A stretch of 64,000 nt of DNA from Herbaspirillum sp. SJZ106 (GTDB lineage: Bacteria; Pseudomonadota; Gammaproteobacteria; Burkholderiales; Burkholderiaceae_D): the NCBI RefSeq assembly GCF_006715495.1, contig NZ_VFNI01000002.1, positions 868,001-932,000 of the forward strand, written 5' to 3'. The notes beneath the pieces were generated by a model that did no database searches, had not been told where the DNA came from, and saw only the letters and a program-made list of their open reading frames with translations. A program made the translations under genes and the position numbers. Positions 28,822 to 36,954 of this stretch are shown here, in pieces. Position 1 is the first letter of the stretch. The number at the start of each line of letters is the position of its first letter.

Positions 28822-29871
28822 ATGGCTAACCACATCCATCCCGTTTCTTCCGTATCCCCCATGGCTAATTCCGACACGTCCGCTGCGCGTTCCGGTTTGC
28901 GCGAACGCTTCTTCAACCCGGCCGCGCGCCAGAAGCTGCTGGCCTTCGCCAGCCTGCTGTTGCTGATCATCTTCTTCAGCGTGGCCTCGCCCAACTTCAT
29001 GGAAGTGGACAACCTGGTCAGCATCCTGCAATCGACCGCGGTCAACGGCGTGCTGGCGATCGCCTGCACCTACGTGATCATCACCTCCGGCATCGACCTG
29101 TCGGTGGGCACCATGATGACCTTCTGCGCCGTCATGACCGGCGTGGTGCTGACCAACTGGGGCATGCCGCTGCCGCTGGGCATCGCCGCCGCGCTGTTCT
29201 TCGGCGCCTTGTCGGGCTGGGTCTCGGGCATGGTGATCGCCAAGCTGAAGGTGCCACCCTTCATCGCCACGCTGGGCATGATGATGTTGCTGAAGGGCCT
29301 GTCGCTGGTGATCTCCGGCACGCGCCCGATCTATTTCAACGACACCGAGGGATTCTCGGCCATCGCCCAGGATTCGCTGATCGGCGACCTGATCCCGTCG
29401 CTGCCGATTCCCAACGCCGTGCTGATCCTGTTCCTGGTGGCCATCGGTTCTTCCATCATCCTCAACAAGACCGTGTTCGGCCGCTACACCTTCGCCCTGG
29501 GCAGCAATGAGGAGGCGCTGCGCCTGTCGGGCGTGAAGGTCGATTTCTGGAAGGTCGCGGTCTATACCTTCTCCGGCGCCATCTGCGGCATCGCCGGCCT
29601 GATCATCGCCTCCCGCCTGAATTCGGCGCAGCCGGCGCTGGGCCAGGGCTATGAGCTGGACGCCATCGCCGCGGTGGTGATCGGCGGCACCTCGCTGTCG
29701 GGCGGCACCGGCACCATCCTGGGCACCATCATCGGCGCCTTCATCATGAGCGTGCTGGTCAACGGCCTGCGCATCATGTCGGTGGCGCAGGAATGGCAGA
29801 CGGTGGTGACCGGCGTGATCATCATCCTGGCGGTGTACCTGGATATCCTGCGCCGTCGCCGGCGCGCATGA
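28822..29871 (+). CDS. fucose-cluster sugar ABC transporter permease (RbsC-like)
   Basis: 349-residue inner-membrane permease of the RbsC family, with about nine to ten hydrophobic segments after a hydrophilic first ~35 residues. The conserved loop ACTYVIITSGIDLSVGTMMTF matches CUT2 permeases. An in-frame ATG at 28861 is a possible shorter start, since the first 13 residues add no recognisable feature. It begins 22 bases after the ATPase stop. It forms the membrane channel of the importer. Confidence 0.9.
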   Translation: MANHIHPVSSVSPMANSDTSAARSGLRERFFNPAARQKLLAFASLLLLIIFFSVASPNFMEVDNLVSILQSTAVNGVLAIACTYVIITSGIDLSVGTMMTFCAVMTGVVLTNWGMPLPLGIAAALFFGALSGWVSGMVIAKLKVPPFIATLGMMMLLKGLSLVISGTRPIYFNDTEGFSAIAQDSLIGDLIPSLPIPNAVLILFLVAIGSSIILNKTVFGRYTFALGSNEEALRLSGVKVDFWKVAVYTFSGAICGIAGLIIASRLNSAQPALGQGYELDAIAAVVIGGTSLSGGTGTILGTIIGAFIMSVLVNGLRIMSVAQEWQTVVTGVIIILAVYLDILRRRRRA

Positions 29872-29961
29872 GGACATCCGATATTTCAACGCTTATTTCA
29901 ACGCTTTCAACCCGCGCCGGGAAACCGGCACTCCATCATCGATAACAAAAGGAGACACAAC

Positions 29962-30900
29962 GTGATCAAGAGCAAGCTACTCGGCACGGCCCTCGGGCTG
30001 GCCCTGGCCTTCGGCGCCGCCGGCGCGCAAGCGCAGGAAACCTACATCCCCCTGATCTCCAAGGGCTTCCAGCACCAGTTCTGGCAGGCGGTGAAGGCGG
30101 GCGCCGACCAGGCGGCCAAGGACTACAAGGTCAGGGTGACCTTCGAAGGCCCCGAGACCGAGGCCATGGTCGACAAGCAGATCGACATGCTGTCGGCCGC
30201 GCTGGCCAAGAAGCCGCAGGCGGTCGGCTTCGCCGCGCTCGACAGCAAGGCGGCGCTGCCGTTGCTGAAGAAGGCGCAGGCCGCCAAGATCCCGGTGGTG
30301 GCGTTCGACTCCGGCGTTGACAGCGACATCCCGATCACCACCGCCACCACCGACAACAAGGCCGCCGCCGCGCTGGCCGCCGACAAGCTGGCCGACCTGA
30401 TCGGCAAGGAAGGCGAAGTGGCCGTGGTCGCGCACGACCAGACCAGCCGCACCGCGATCGACCGCCGCGACGGCTTCCTCGAACGCATCAAGTCGGCCTA
30501 TCCGAAGATCAAGGTGGTCAGCGTGCAATACGGCGGTGGCGACCACCTGAAGTCGACCGAAGTCACCAAGTCGATCCTGCAGGCCTATCCCAAGCTCAAG
30601 GGCATGTTCGGCACCAATGAAGGTTCGGCCATCGGCGTGGTCAATGGCATGAAGGAAATGAAGCGCAAGCTGGTCGTCATCGGCTACGACTCCGGCAAGC
30701 AGCAGAAGGACGCGATCCGCGAAGGCCTGATGGCCGGCGCCATCACCCAGAACCCGGTGGGCATCGGCTACAAGACGGTGGAAGCGGCGGTCAAGGCAAT
30801 CAAGGGCGAGAAGTTGCCCAAGGTTATCGACACCGGTTTCTACTGGTACGACAAGAGCAATATCGACGATCCCAAGATCGCCGCCGTGCTGTACGACTAA
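29962..30900 (+). CDS. fucose-cluster sugar-binding protein (RbsB-like)
   Basis: 312-residue periplasmic binding protein with signal peptide (residues 1-24, ending AQAQE). Two-lobed RbsB-type fold with PVVAFDSGVDSDIP and GMFGTNEGSAIGVVNGM hinge and ligand segments. GTG 29962 follows AAGGAGAC. It comes last in the transporter genes, unlike the two importers at 7736 and 12812 where the binding protein comes first. A strong terminator follows. Ligand is inferred to be L-fucose or a similar deoxy sugar. Confidence 0.9.
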   Translation: MIKSKLLGTALGLALAFGAAGAQAQETYIPLISKGFQHQFWQAVKAGADQAAKDYKVRVTFEGPETEAMVDKQIDMLSAALAKKPQAVGFAALDSKAALPLLKKAQAAKIPVVAFDSGVDSDIPITTATTDNKAAAALAADKLADLIGKEGEVAVVAHDQTSRTAIDRRDGFLERIKSAYPKIKVVSVQYGGGDHLKSTEVTKSILQAYPKLKGMFGTNEGSAIGVVNGMKEMKRKLVVIGYDSGKQQKDAIREGLMAGAITQNPVGIGYKTVEAAVKAIKGEKLPKVIDTGFYWYDKSNIDDPKIAAVLYD

Positions 30901-30914
30901 GAGGGCATTAGCGC

Positions 30915-30946
30915 ACGCGCCGGAAAGATCCGGCGCGTCCGTTTTT
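30915..30946 (+). terminator. terminator after the fucose binding-protein gene
   Basis: ACGCGCCGG (30915-30923) pairs with CCGGCGCGT (30930-30938) around AAAGAT, followed by CCGTTTTT. It lies just before the lactonase gene, so lactonase expression needs read-through or its own promoter. Confidence 0.88.
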
Positions 30947-30979
30947 GTTCTTTCTTGCCGCCTTTGTTTCAAGGACACC

Positions 30980-31855
30980 ATGAAGCCGCAACGCATCGAC
31001 GCCCACCAGCATTTCTGGCGCTACCGTCCAGAGGACTATCCGTGGATCGGCCGGGGCATGGAGCTGCTGGCGCAAGACCGCCTGCCATCCGAACTGCATC
31101 CGGTACTGATGGCCGAGGGACTGGATGCCTCGATCGCGGTGCAGGCGCGCGCGGGGCGGGAGGAAACGGGGTTCCTGCTGGAATTGGCGCGCCGCGATGC
31201 GCGCATCGCCGGCGTGGTCGGCTGGGAAGATATCGCCAGCGAGCAGTTGCCGGAGCATGTCGGCCAATGGGGACGCGACAAGCTGCTGGGGTTTCGCCAC
31301 CAGATCCAGGACGAGGCCGACGTCGCCGCCTTCGTCGAACAGCCCGGTTTCAACCGCGGCGTGGCCTGGCTGCAAGGGCAGCGCCTGGTCTACGATGTGC
31401 TGGTGTACCAGCGCCAGTTGCCGGCGATCCAGGCATTCTGCGCGCGCCACGACGCCCACTGGCTGGTGCTGGATCATCTGGGCAAGCCGGCCTTGGCCGA
31501 GTTCGGCAAGGGAGACGATACCTATGCCCAATGGCGGCGCGAACTGAGCGCGCTGGGCGCATTGCCGCATGTGGCGTGCAAATTGTCGGGACTGGTGACC
31601 GAGGCGGACTGGATACGCGGCCTGCGGCCCAAGGATTACGAACACATTGTGCTGTGCCTGGATACGGCGCTCGACGTCTTCGGCGCGCACCGGCTGATGT
31701 TCGGCTCGGACTGGCCGGTGTGCCTGCTGGCCGCATCCTATGCGCGCGTGGCGGAAGTGGTCAGGGAATGGGCGCAGACGCGTTTGTCGGCATCCGAGCA
31801 GGCGCAGTTGTGGGGCGGCGCCGCTGCGCATTGCTATGGACTGGCGGAAGCCTGA
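30980..31855 (+). CDS. L-fuconolactonase-type amidohydrolase
   Basis: 291-residue amidohydrolase (COG3618 type, TIM barrel). Metal site begins with IDAHQHFWRY (H9, H11), and the C-terminal LMFGSDWPVCLL supplies the active-site aspartate. COG3618 enzymes from sugar clusters hydrolyse L-fucono-1,5-lactone or related lactones to the acid. That product is the substrate of fucD, at the head of the cluster, so the role fits well. It is the last fucose gene, 79 bases after the binding-protein stop and convergent with the exporter gene. Confidence 0.87.
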   Translation: MKPQRIDAHQHFWRYRPEDYPWIGRGMELLAQDRLPSELHPVLMAEGLDASIAVQARAGREETGFLLELARRDARIAGVVGWEDIASEQLPEHVGQWGRDKLLGFRHQIQDEADVAAFVEQPGFNRGVAWLQGQRLVYDVLVYQRQLPAIQAFCARHDAHWLVLDHLGKPALAEFGKGDDTYAQWRRELSALGALPHVACKLSGLVTEADWIRGLRPKDYEHIVLCLDTALDVFGAHRLMFGSDWPVCLLAASYARVAEVVREWAQTRLSASEQAQLWGGAAAHCYGLAEA

Positions 31856-31882
31856 AGCGGTAGCGTCCGGCACGATCCCCCG

Positions 31883-32512
31883 TCAGCGGATCAGTTGGCG
31901 AATCCCCAGGAACACGATCAGGCTGCCGCAGCAGCGGTCGACCAATACCGCACTCTTGCGGTAGCGCGCGGCGACGCCGCCGTGCGACATCACCAGCGCC
32001 AGGAAGCTGTACCAGCTTCCCGCCACCACCAGCACCACGCCCAGCATGGCCGCGAAGGTCGGCCACGACACATGCGCCGGCGCCGCCGAGGCGAACACGG
32101 CAGCGAAGAATGCCATCGATTTCGGATTGACGATATTGGTCAGGAAACCCTGGATGAAGGATGACTTCAGGTCGTCGGTCTGCGCCATCCCGGCGGCCGC
32201 GGCGCCCAGTTGCTTGTGGCTGGCCCTGGAGATCAGGCGCGAACCGAACCACAGCAGGTAAGCCGCGCCGATCACTTTCACGATCAACGCCACCCAGGGG
32301 AAGGCGGCGAACACGATGCCCACGCCCAGGATGGCGCAGGAGGCCCAGAACAGGTTGACCAGCACGATGCCGGCCACCAGCGCCAGCGCCGCCGCACGGG
32401 TGGAGGAGGCGGCCTTGTGCAGCACCGCCACGAAGTTGGGGCCGGGAATGATGACGCCGGTGATATAGACGGAAAAAACGGCGAGGACGGCGGACCAGTT
32501 GATCAGGTGCAT
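31883..32512 (-). CDS. LysE/RhtB-family amino-acid exporter
   Basis: 209-residue inner-membrane protein with about six hydrophobic segments. GVIIPGPNFVAVL near residues 19-31 and NPKSMAFFAAVF are the family marks. It exports amino acids or related small molecules; the substrate is not known. ATG 32512 is chosen because the family signature begins within 20 residues; the longer frame to 33028 overlaps the mgtC-like gene. No recognisable regulator stands beside it. Confidence 0.9.
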   Translation of the reverse strand: MHLINWSAVLAVFSVYITGVIIPGPNFVAVLHKAASSTRAAALALVAGIVLVNLFWASCAILGVGIVFAAFPWVALIVKVIGAAYLLWFGSRLISRASHKQLGAAAAGMAQTDDLKSSFIQGFLTNIVNPKSMAFFAAVFASAAPAHVSWPTFAAMLGVVLVVAGSWYSFLALVMSHGGVAARYRKSAVLVDRCCGSLIVFLGIRQLIR

Positions 32513-32619
32513 GGCGGTAATGGCAGGAGAGGGCGGCACAGGAGAGGGCGGCACAAGCCCACGATGATAACGCATCGCGGCGCCGCGCGTAGCCTGCCGG
32601 CCATGGCGCGCAACCCGCT

Positions 32620-33336
32620 TCAGTCGGTAGTGCTGGGACTCCAGAAGGCCTGCTTGACCGCCGGCAGCGCCTGCAGGCGGGCAACCAGGGCGTCCAGCTC
32701 GTCGCCGTCGACCGAGGTGGCGGCCAGCGTGGCTTCGATTTCCACCTCGTCTTCGGTGAAGGAGCGTATTTCCAGGTCGTGCGTCGGGTAGCGGCTTTGT
32801 TCCAGCATCTGGTTGACCTGGGCCAGCACGTGCTTCTGGTGCTCGCTGTCGACGATCAGGTGCAGGGTGTTGGTGACTTCCACCGACGGCATGTCCAGCG
32901 GCTTGCGGTTGATGGTGTTGACCACCGGGCGCAGCAGCGTGTTGGCGGCCAGCACGAAAATGGTGGCGACGATGGCTTCGAGGATCAGGTCGGCGCCGGC
33001 GGCAGCGCCCACCGCGGCCGAGCCCCATAGCGTGGCCGCGGTGTTGATGCCGCGCACATTGCCTTCTTCGCGCATGATCACGCCCGCGCCGAGAAAGCCC
33101 ACTCCCGACACCACATAGGCCACCACATGCACCGCGCCTTCATGGCCGCCCATGCGGTTGGCCATGTCGACGAACACCGCCGCGCCCAGCGCCACCAGCA
33201 CGTTGGTGCGCAGGCCGGCGGTGCGTTGGCGGTATTGGCGTTCCAGCCCGATCAACCCGCCCAGGATGAAGGCGGCGGTCAGGCTGATGACGGTGTCGAG
33301 CAGGGAGTCGAGATTGATGTTGTGCAGGATTTCCAT
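32620..33336 (-). CDS. MgtC/SapB-family membrane protein
   Basis: 238-residue protein. The N-terminal 120 residues hold four hydrophobic segments with the MgtC marks ILGGLIGLERQYRQR, GLRTNVLVALGAA, and GVGFLGAGVIMREEGNVRGINTAATLW. A C-terminal ACT-like cytoplasmic domain follows (about 150-238). MgtC proteins modulate F1Fo ATPase or support growth at low magnesium in other bacteria. ATG 33336 is chosen because it directly precedes the first membrane segment; 33354 is an alternative. Confidence 0.9.
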   Translation of the reverse strand: MEILHNINLDSLLDTVISLTAAFILGGLIGLERQYRQRTAGLRTNVLVALGAAVFVDMANRMGGHEGAVHVVAYVVSGVGFLGAGVIMREEGNVRGINTAATLWGSAAVGAAAGADLILEAIVATIFVLAANTLLRPVVNTINRKPLDMPSVEVTNTLHLIVDSEHQKHVLAQVNQMLEQSRYPTHDLEIRSFTEDEVEIEATLAATSVDGDELDALVARLQALPAVKQAFWSPSTTD

Positions 33337-33433
33337 GGGCGATCCGGGCTGCATGTGGTGAATGGGATGCGCTGCGATGGCCGCGATGACGGGCAAATGC
33401 GCCAGGCGGCTGCGCGATGTTGCGCGATGATGC

Positions 33434-33480
33434 CCCAAAAATGCAACAGGCGCGTGACAAAAATCTGCCGCGCGCCTGTT
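33434..33480 (-). terminator. dctP terminator
   Basis: AACAGGCGCG (33445-33454) pairs with CGCGCCTGTT (33471-33480). On the minus strand it is followed by GCATTTTTGGGG. It lies 21 bases beyond the dctP stop and upstream of the mgtC-like gene. Confidence 0.82.
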
Positions 33481-33501
33481 CCCGCTGCCTGAAACCCGCC
33501 T

Positions 33502-34527
33502 TCAGGACAGCTTGCCGCTGTACTTCTCCAGGATGCTCCAGGCCTGGTCGCCGAATTTCTTGTGCCATTCGTCGTAGAACTTGACCTGCCTCAGCCTGGC
33601 GTGGAAGGCCTCATGGTCGGCATCGTTGAGCTGGATGCCCCTGGCCTTGAGTTCGCCGGCCAGCGATTCGTTGAGCTTGCGTACGTCTTCACGCTGCTTC
33701 ACGCCGGCGGCGTTGACGTTGGCGCGGACGATTTCCTGCAAGTCCCTGGGCAGGCGCTCGAAGGATTTCTTGTTGCCCAGCATCCAGAAGCCGTCCCACA
33801 TGTGGTTGGTCAGCGAGCAGTATTTCTGCACTTCGTAGAGCTTGCCGGTGTAGATGATCGCCAGCGGATTCTCCTGGCCCTGCACGATGCCGGTTTGCAG
33901 CGCCGAATAGACCTCGGCGAAATTGATGCTGGTGGGCGACACGCCCAGCGCCTTGAACATCGAAGTCCACAACGGGCTGGGCGGCACCCGCAGCTTCATG
34001 CCCTTGAGGTCGTCCGGATTGCGGATGGGCTTGGCATTATTGGTGATCTGGCGGTAGCCGTTGTCCCAGATCTTCTCGAAGGCGAACAGGGTCGACTTGC
34101 CCTGGATCTCTTGCCGCATGTGGGCGCCGAGGTCGCCGTCCAGCGCGGCCCAGACCGTGTCGTAATCCTTGAAGGCGAAGCCCATGCCGGAAATCTGCGC
34201 CACCGGCACCAGCGTGCCCAGCGTCAGCGAGGACAGGGTGAACATGTCGATGGCGCCCGAGCGCACCTGCGCCAGCATGTCGGTGTCGCCGCCGAGCTGG
34301 TTGTTGGGATAGATCTGCAGTTCGATGCGGCCCTTGGATTGCTCGGAAATCTCCTTGGCCATTTCGGCGGCCCGGATATTCATCGGGTGCGTCATGGCCA
34401 GGTTGTTGGCGTATTTGAGGACGAATTCGGCGGCGTTGGCGCGCTGCGACCAACTGCCGGCGGCAAGGGCGAGCGACGCCGCCGAGGCGGTCTTGAGGAA
34501 GTCGCGGCGCGAGTTGAAGTGGTTCAT
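33502..34527 (-). CDS. TRAP transporter solute-binding protein (DctP type)
   Basis: 341-residue periplasmic protein with a twin-arginine signal (NSRRDFLKTASAAS, R7 R8). Mature part has the DctP fold; the LRVPPSPLWTSMFKALG region includes the conserved arginine that contacts a carboxylate ligand. No DctQ or DctM membrane subunit gene lies in the window, so it is an orphan here. It lies downstream of the PhyH-type gene on the same strand with a 268-base gap that has four 11-bp repeats. The carboxylate ligand is unknown. Confidence 0.92.
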   Translation of the reverse strand: MNHFNSRRDFLKTASAASLALAAGSWSQRANAAEFVLKYANNLAMTHPMNIRAAEMAKEISEQSKGRIELQIYPNNQLGGDTDMLAQVRSGAIDMFTLSSLTLGTLVPVAQISGMGFAFKDYDTVWAALDGDLGAHMRQEIQGKSTLFAFEKIWDNGYRQITNNAKPIRNPDDLKGMKLRVPPSPLWTSMFKALGVSPTSINFAEVYSALQTGIVQGQENPLAIIYTGKLYEVQKYCSLTNHMWDGFWMLGNKKSFERLPRDLQEIVRANVNAAGVKQREDVRKLNESLAGELKARGIQLNDADHEAFHARLRQVKFYDEWHKKFGDQAWSILEKYSGKLS

Positions 34528-34629
34528 GGGTGTCTCCGTTGGCTTTTTATATGCGGCCGCAGGCGACACGGCCGGGTGGCTACGAGATGCAGGTAGGGCG
34601 GGATGCGACGGGTCAAGCGCGTTGCGGTG

Positions 34630-34673
34630 TTGCCAATCCGATTGCCGATCAATTGCCAATCAATTGTCGATTA
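34630..34673. repeat. four tandem 11-bp repeats upstream of dctP
   Basis: TTGCCAATCCG, ATTGCCGATCA, ATTGCCAATCA and ATTGTCGATTA in a row. The 11-base period is about one helical turn, so equal faces of each unit align. Lies 103-146 bases upstream of the dctP ATG. A regulator-binding array is possible. Confidence 0.7.
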
Positions 34674-34732
34674 CGCGCATCGCCATGCCGGTTTCCGCTT
34701 TTGTTTCCGATGCGGATGCGGCGATGCGTTTG

Positions 34733-34768
34733 CCCATCCGCGCGGCGCATTGCGCGCCGGCGGATGGG
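34733..34768 (-). terminator. hairpin after the PhyH-type gene
   Basis: CCCATCCGC (34733-34741) pairs with GCGGATGGG (34760-34768), with inner GGCGC/GCGCC pairing. It lies 28 bases beyond the gene stop. No T run, so it may be a weak terminator or mRNA-stabilising hairpin. Confidence 0.5.
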
Positions 34769-34795
34769 AACAGGGAAACCCAAAAGGCTTATGGC

Positions 34796-35587
34796 TTACG
34801 CCGCCTTCTGGCCGATGTAGCGGGACAGCGCGTCGTCGGCGGTGGGCTTGACCGGGGTGAAGTCCTGATGCGCGATGAATTCCGGGCGGGTCGGCTTGCG
34901 GATCGCATTGGAGACCGCATTGAGCGTCAGGTAGACGATGCGGCGCGGGTAAGGCGTGATATTGCCGGCCGAGCCGTGCACCAGGTTGGCGTGGAACATC
35001 AGCACGCCGCCGGCGCGGCCGGTGGGGGTGACGATGCCGTTCTTTTCCACCAGCTCGGTAACGGTGGGCTGGTCCAGCGTCCACAGCGGATACGAGGTGG
35101 TTTCCAGGTCGTGCTCGGACTTGAGCGCGCCCGATTTGTGGCTGCGCGGCACCAGCATCAGCGGGCCGTTGATCGGCATCACTTCATCCAGGAACACGGC
35201 GATGTTCATCGCGCGCGCTTCCGGCATGCCGTCGTCGGCATGCCAGGTGGGGAAGTCCTGGTGCCATTGCCAGACCTCGCCGGTGAAGGCTGCCTTGGCG
35301 TTGATCTTGAACTGGTGCACGTAGACGTCTTCGCCGAACAGCTGTTGCAGCGGCTTTACCAGGCGCGGGTGCGAAGCCAGGATGTTGCAGGCATCGTTAT
35401 AGGTGTGGGCGGCGAAGGCGGTGCGCGGCGCGCCGTTCTTTTCGCGCCAGATCTCGGGGCGCTGCTGCGCCAGCACGTTGGCGGCTTCCTGTTTCAACAG
35501 CGCGATTTCGTCGGCGTTGAAGCATTCGGGCAGGAACAGGTAGCCCAGTTCATCGAAATCCTTGAGCTGCTGGGGGGTGAGTTGCAT
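34796..35587 (-). CDS. PhyH-family Fe(II)/2-oxoglutarate dioxygenase
   Basis: 263-residue cytoplasmic dioxygenase. Iron-binding motif WHQD in WQWHQDFPTWHADDGMP, distal histidine in LVHGSAGN, and 2-oxoglutarate arginine in PRRIVYLT. NGPLMLVPRSHKSG resembles the ectoine hydroxylase signature, but no ectoine synthesis genes are nearby. The PhyH family also includes PhnY, the 2-aminoethylphosphonate hydroxylase, and a PhnZ-type oxygenase gene lies 1.4 kb away. Substrate remains open. ATG 35587 has GAGGAGAC upstream. A palindrome in its promoter suggests GntR control. Confidence 0.88.
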   Translation of the reverse strand: MQLTPQQLKDFDELGYLFLPECFNADEIALLKQEAANVLAQQRPEIWREKNGAPRTAFAAHTYNDACNILASHPRLVKPLQQLFGEDVYVHQFKINAKAAFTGEVWQWHQDFPTWHADDGMPEARAMNIAVFLDEVMPINGPLMLVPRSHKSGALKSEHDLETTSYPLWTLDQPTVTELVEKNGIVTPTGRAGGVLMFHANLVHGSAGNITPYPRRIVYLTLNAVSNAIRKPTRPEFIAHQDFTPVKPTADDALSRYIGQKAA

Positions 35588-35644
35588 GCTTGTCTCCTCG
35601 GTTGTGGGTTGGATTGCGGTTGGGATATTGTTGGTTTTATCGTG

Positions 35645-35658
35645 TTCTGTATACAGAA
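35645..35658. promoter_or_regulatory. GntR-type palindrome in the promoter of the dioxygenase gene
   Basis: TTCTGTATACAGAA is a perfect 14-bp palindrome, like the GTATAC-centred operators of FadR/VanR-subfamily GntR regulators. On the minus strand TTGACA (35683-35678) and CATTCT (35660-35655) form a -35/-10 pair 17 bases apart, and the dyad overlaps the -10. No GntR gene is in the window. Confidence 0.6.
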
Positions 35659-35855
35659 TGCGACGTAAATGCAGCTTTGTCAAACACAAAATGCAGCCGT
35701 TGCGGATGAGGCCGCCATCGCTGCCCGGGATGGTTCTGCGGGCGGAGGACTGGTTGCATGAGCGGTTTGATATGATGGAAAAATTGCGGCGCGGCGTATC
35801 TGGATATCCACAGGCGCGGCGCTCCTTTTCTGTTTTGCGTTCTACGTTCCCGATC

Positions 35856-36926
35856 ATGATTTTTCGCCAATTGTTCGACGCCGCCTCGTCCACCTACACC
35901 TACCTGCTCGGCGATGGCGGCGAGGCGCTGCTGATCGACCCGGTCTATGAGCAGGTCCCGCGCGATCTGGCGTTGCTGGACGAGCTTGGCTTGCGCCTGC
36001 TGGCCACGCTCGATACCCATGTGCATGCCGACCACGTCACCGGCGCCTGGCGCCTGCGCCAACGTTGCGGCAGCGCCATTGCCGTGGCGCAGGCCGCCGG
36101 CGCCGAGCTGGCGGACCGCCCGCTCAGGCATGGCGACCGCATCGCCTTCGGCTCACGCCATCTGGACGTGCGCGCCACGCCCGGTCACACCAACGGTTGC
36201 CTGACGTATGTGCTGGACGACCGCAGCATGGCCTTCACCGGCGACAGCCTGCTGATCCGCGGCTGCGGGCGCACCGACTTCCAGCAGGGCGACCCGCGCC
36301 AGCTGTTCGCCTCGGTGCGGGAGCAGATCCTGAGCTTGCCCGATGCCTGCCTGCTGTACCCGGCGCACGACTATCGCGGCGTCACCGTCACCAGCGTGGC
36401 CGAAGAGCGCCTGTTCAATCCCCGCCTGGGCGGCGGGGTGGATGTCGGCGACTTCGTCGGTTACATGAGCAACCTGAACCTCCCGCATCCCAAGCTGATG
36501 GCGCAGGCGGTGCCCGCCAACCTGCGCTGCGGCCGTCCCGAGGGCGATGCGCCGCCGCTGGACATGCCCGATTGGGCGCCGCTGACCTTGCGTTTCAGCG
36601 GCATCTGGGAAATCGCGCCGATGGCGCTGCTGGAACATGCATCAGCCGTGCAGATCGTGGATGTGCGCGAGGAGTCGGAATTCATCGACCGGCTGGGTCA
36701 CTTGCCGGGTGCGCGGCTGCTGCCCTTGTCGCAATTGCCGCAACGGCTGGCGGAGCTGGATCGTGAACGGCCGGTGGTGGCGGTATGCCGCTCGGGCGTT
36801 CGTTCGGCGCAAGCCTGCGCGATGCTGGGCAAGGCCGGTTTCGGCAAGGTGGCCAACCTGGCCGGAGGCATGCTGCAATGGCATGCCGAGGCCTTGCCGG
36901 TGGAGTGCGTGTCAGAGAAGCAATGA
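35856..36926 (+). CDS. persulfide dioxygenase-rhodanese fusion
   Basis: 356-residue enzyme. Residues 1-240 are a metallo-beta-lactamase fold of the ETHE1 persulfide dioxygenase class: HVHADH at 55-60, H111 (ATPGHTNG), D130 (TGDSLL), H171, and the class mark GRTDFQQG at 138-145. Residues 262-350 are a rhodanese domain with active-site C311 (CRSGVR). It oxidises glutathione persulfide to sulfite, and the rhodanese can move the sulfane sulfur. Such fusions are known in bacteria. ATG 35856 is chosen over the frame from 35562, whose first 98 residues lie in the divergent promoter. Confidence 0.92.
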   Translation: MIFRQLFDAASSTYTYLLGDGGEALLIDPVYEQVPRDLALLDELGLRLLATLDTHVHADHVTGAWRLRQRCGSAIAVAQAAGAELADRPLRHGDRIAFGSRHLDVRATPGHTNGCLTYVLDDRSMAFTGDSLLIRGCGRTDFQQGDPRQLFASVREQILSLPDACLLYPAHDYRGVTVTSVAEERLFNPRLGGGVDVGDFVGYMSNLNLPHPKLMAQAVPANLRCGRPEGDAPPLDMPDWAPLTLRFSGIWEIAPMALLEHASAVQIVDVREESEFIDRLGHLPGARLLPLSQLPQRLAELDRERPVVAVCRSGVRSAQACAMLGKAGFGKVANLAGGMLQWHAEALPVECVSEKQ

Positions 36927-36954
36927 GGCGCGCGGGCATTTCCCGCGGCCGGGA

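Noticed and set aside
27259-29889. 876-residue open frame antisense to the fucose ATPase and permease genes
   Set aside because: It is rich in His, Gln, Arg and Ala with no domain marks, as expected for a shadow of a high-GC gene pair. The forward genes have full ABC motifs.
34796-35587. Ectoine hydroxylase EctD
   Set aside because: The signature is similar, but no ectA, ectB or ectC genes lie near and a PhnZ-like gene does, so the general PhyH label is safer.
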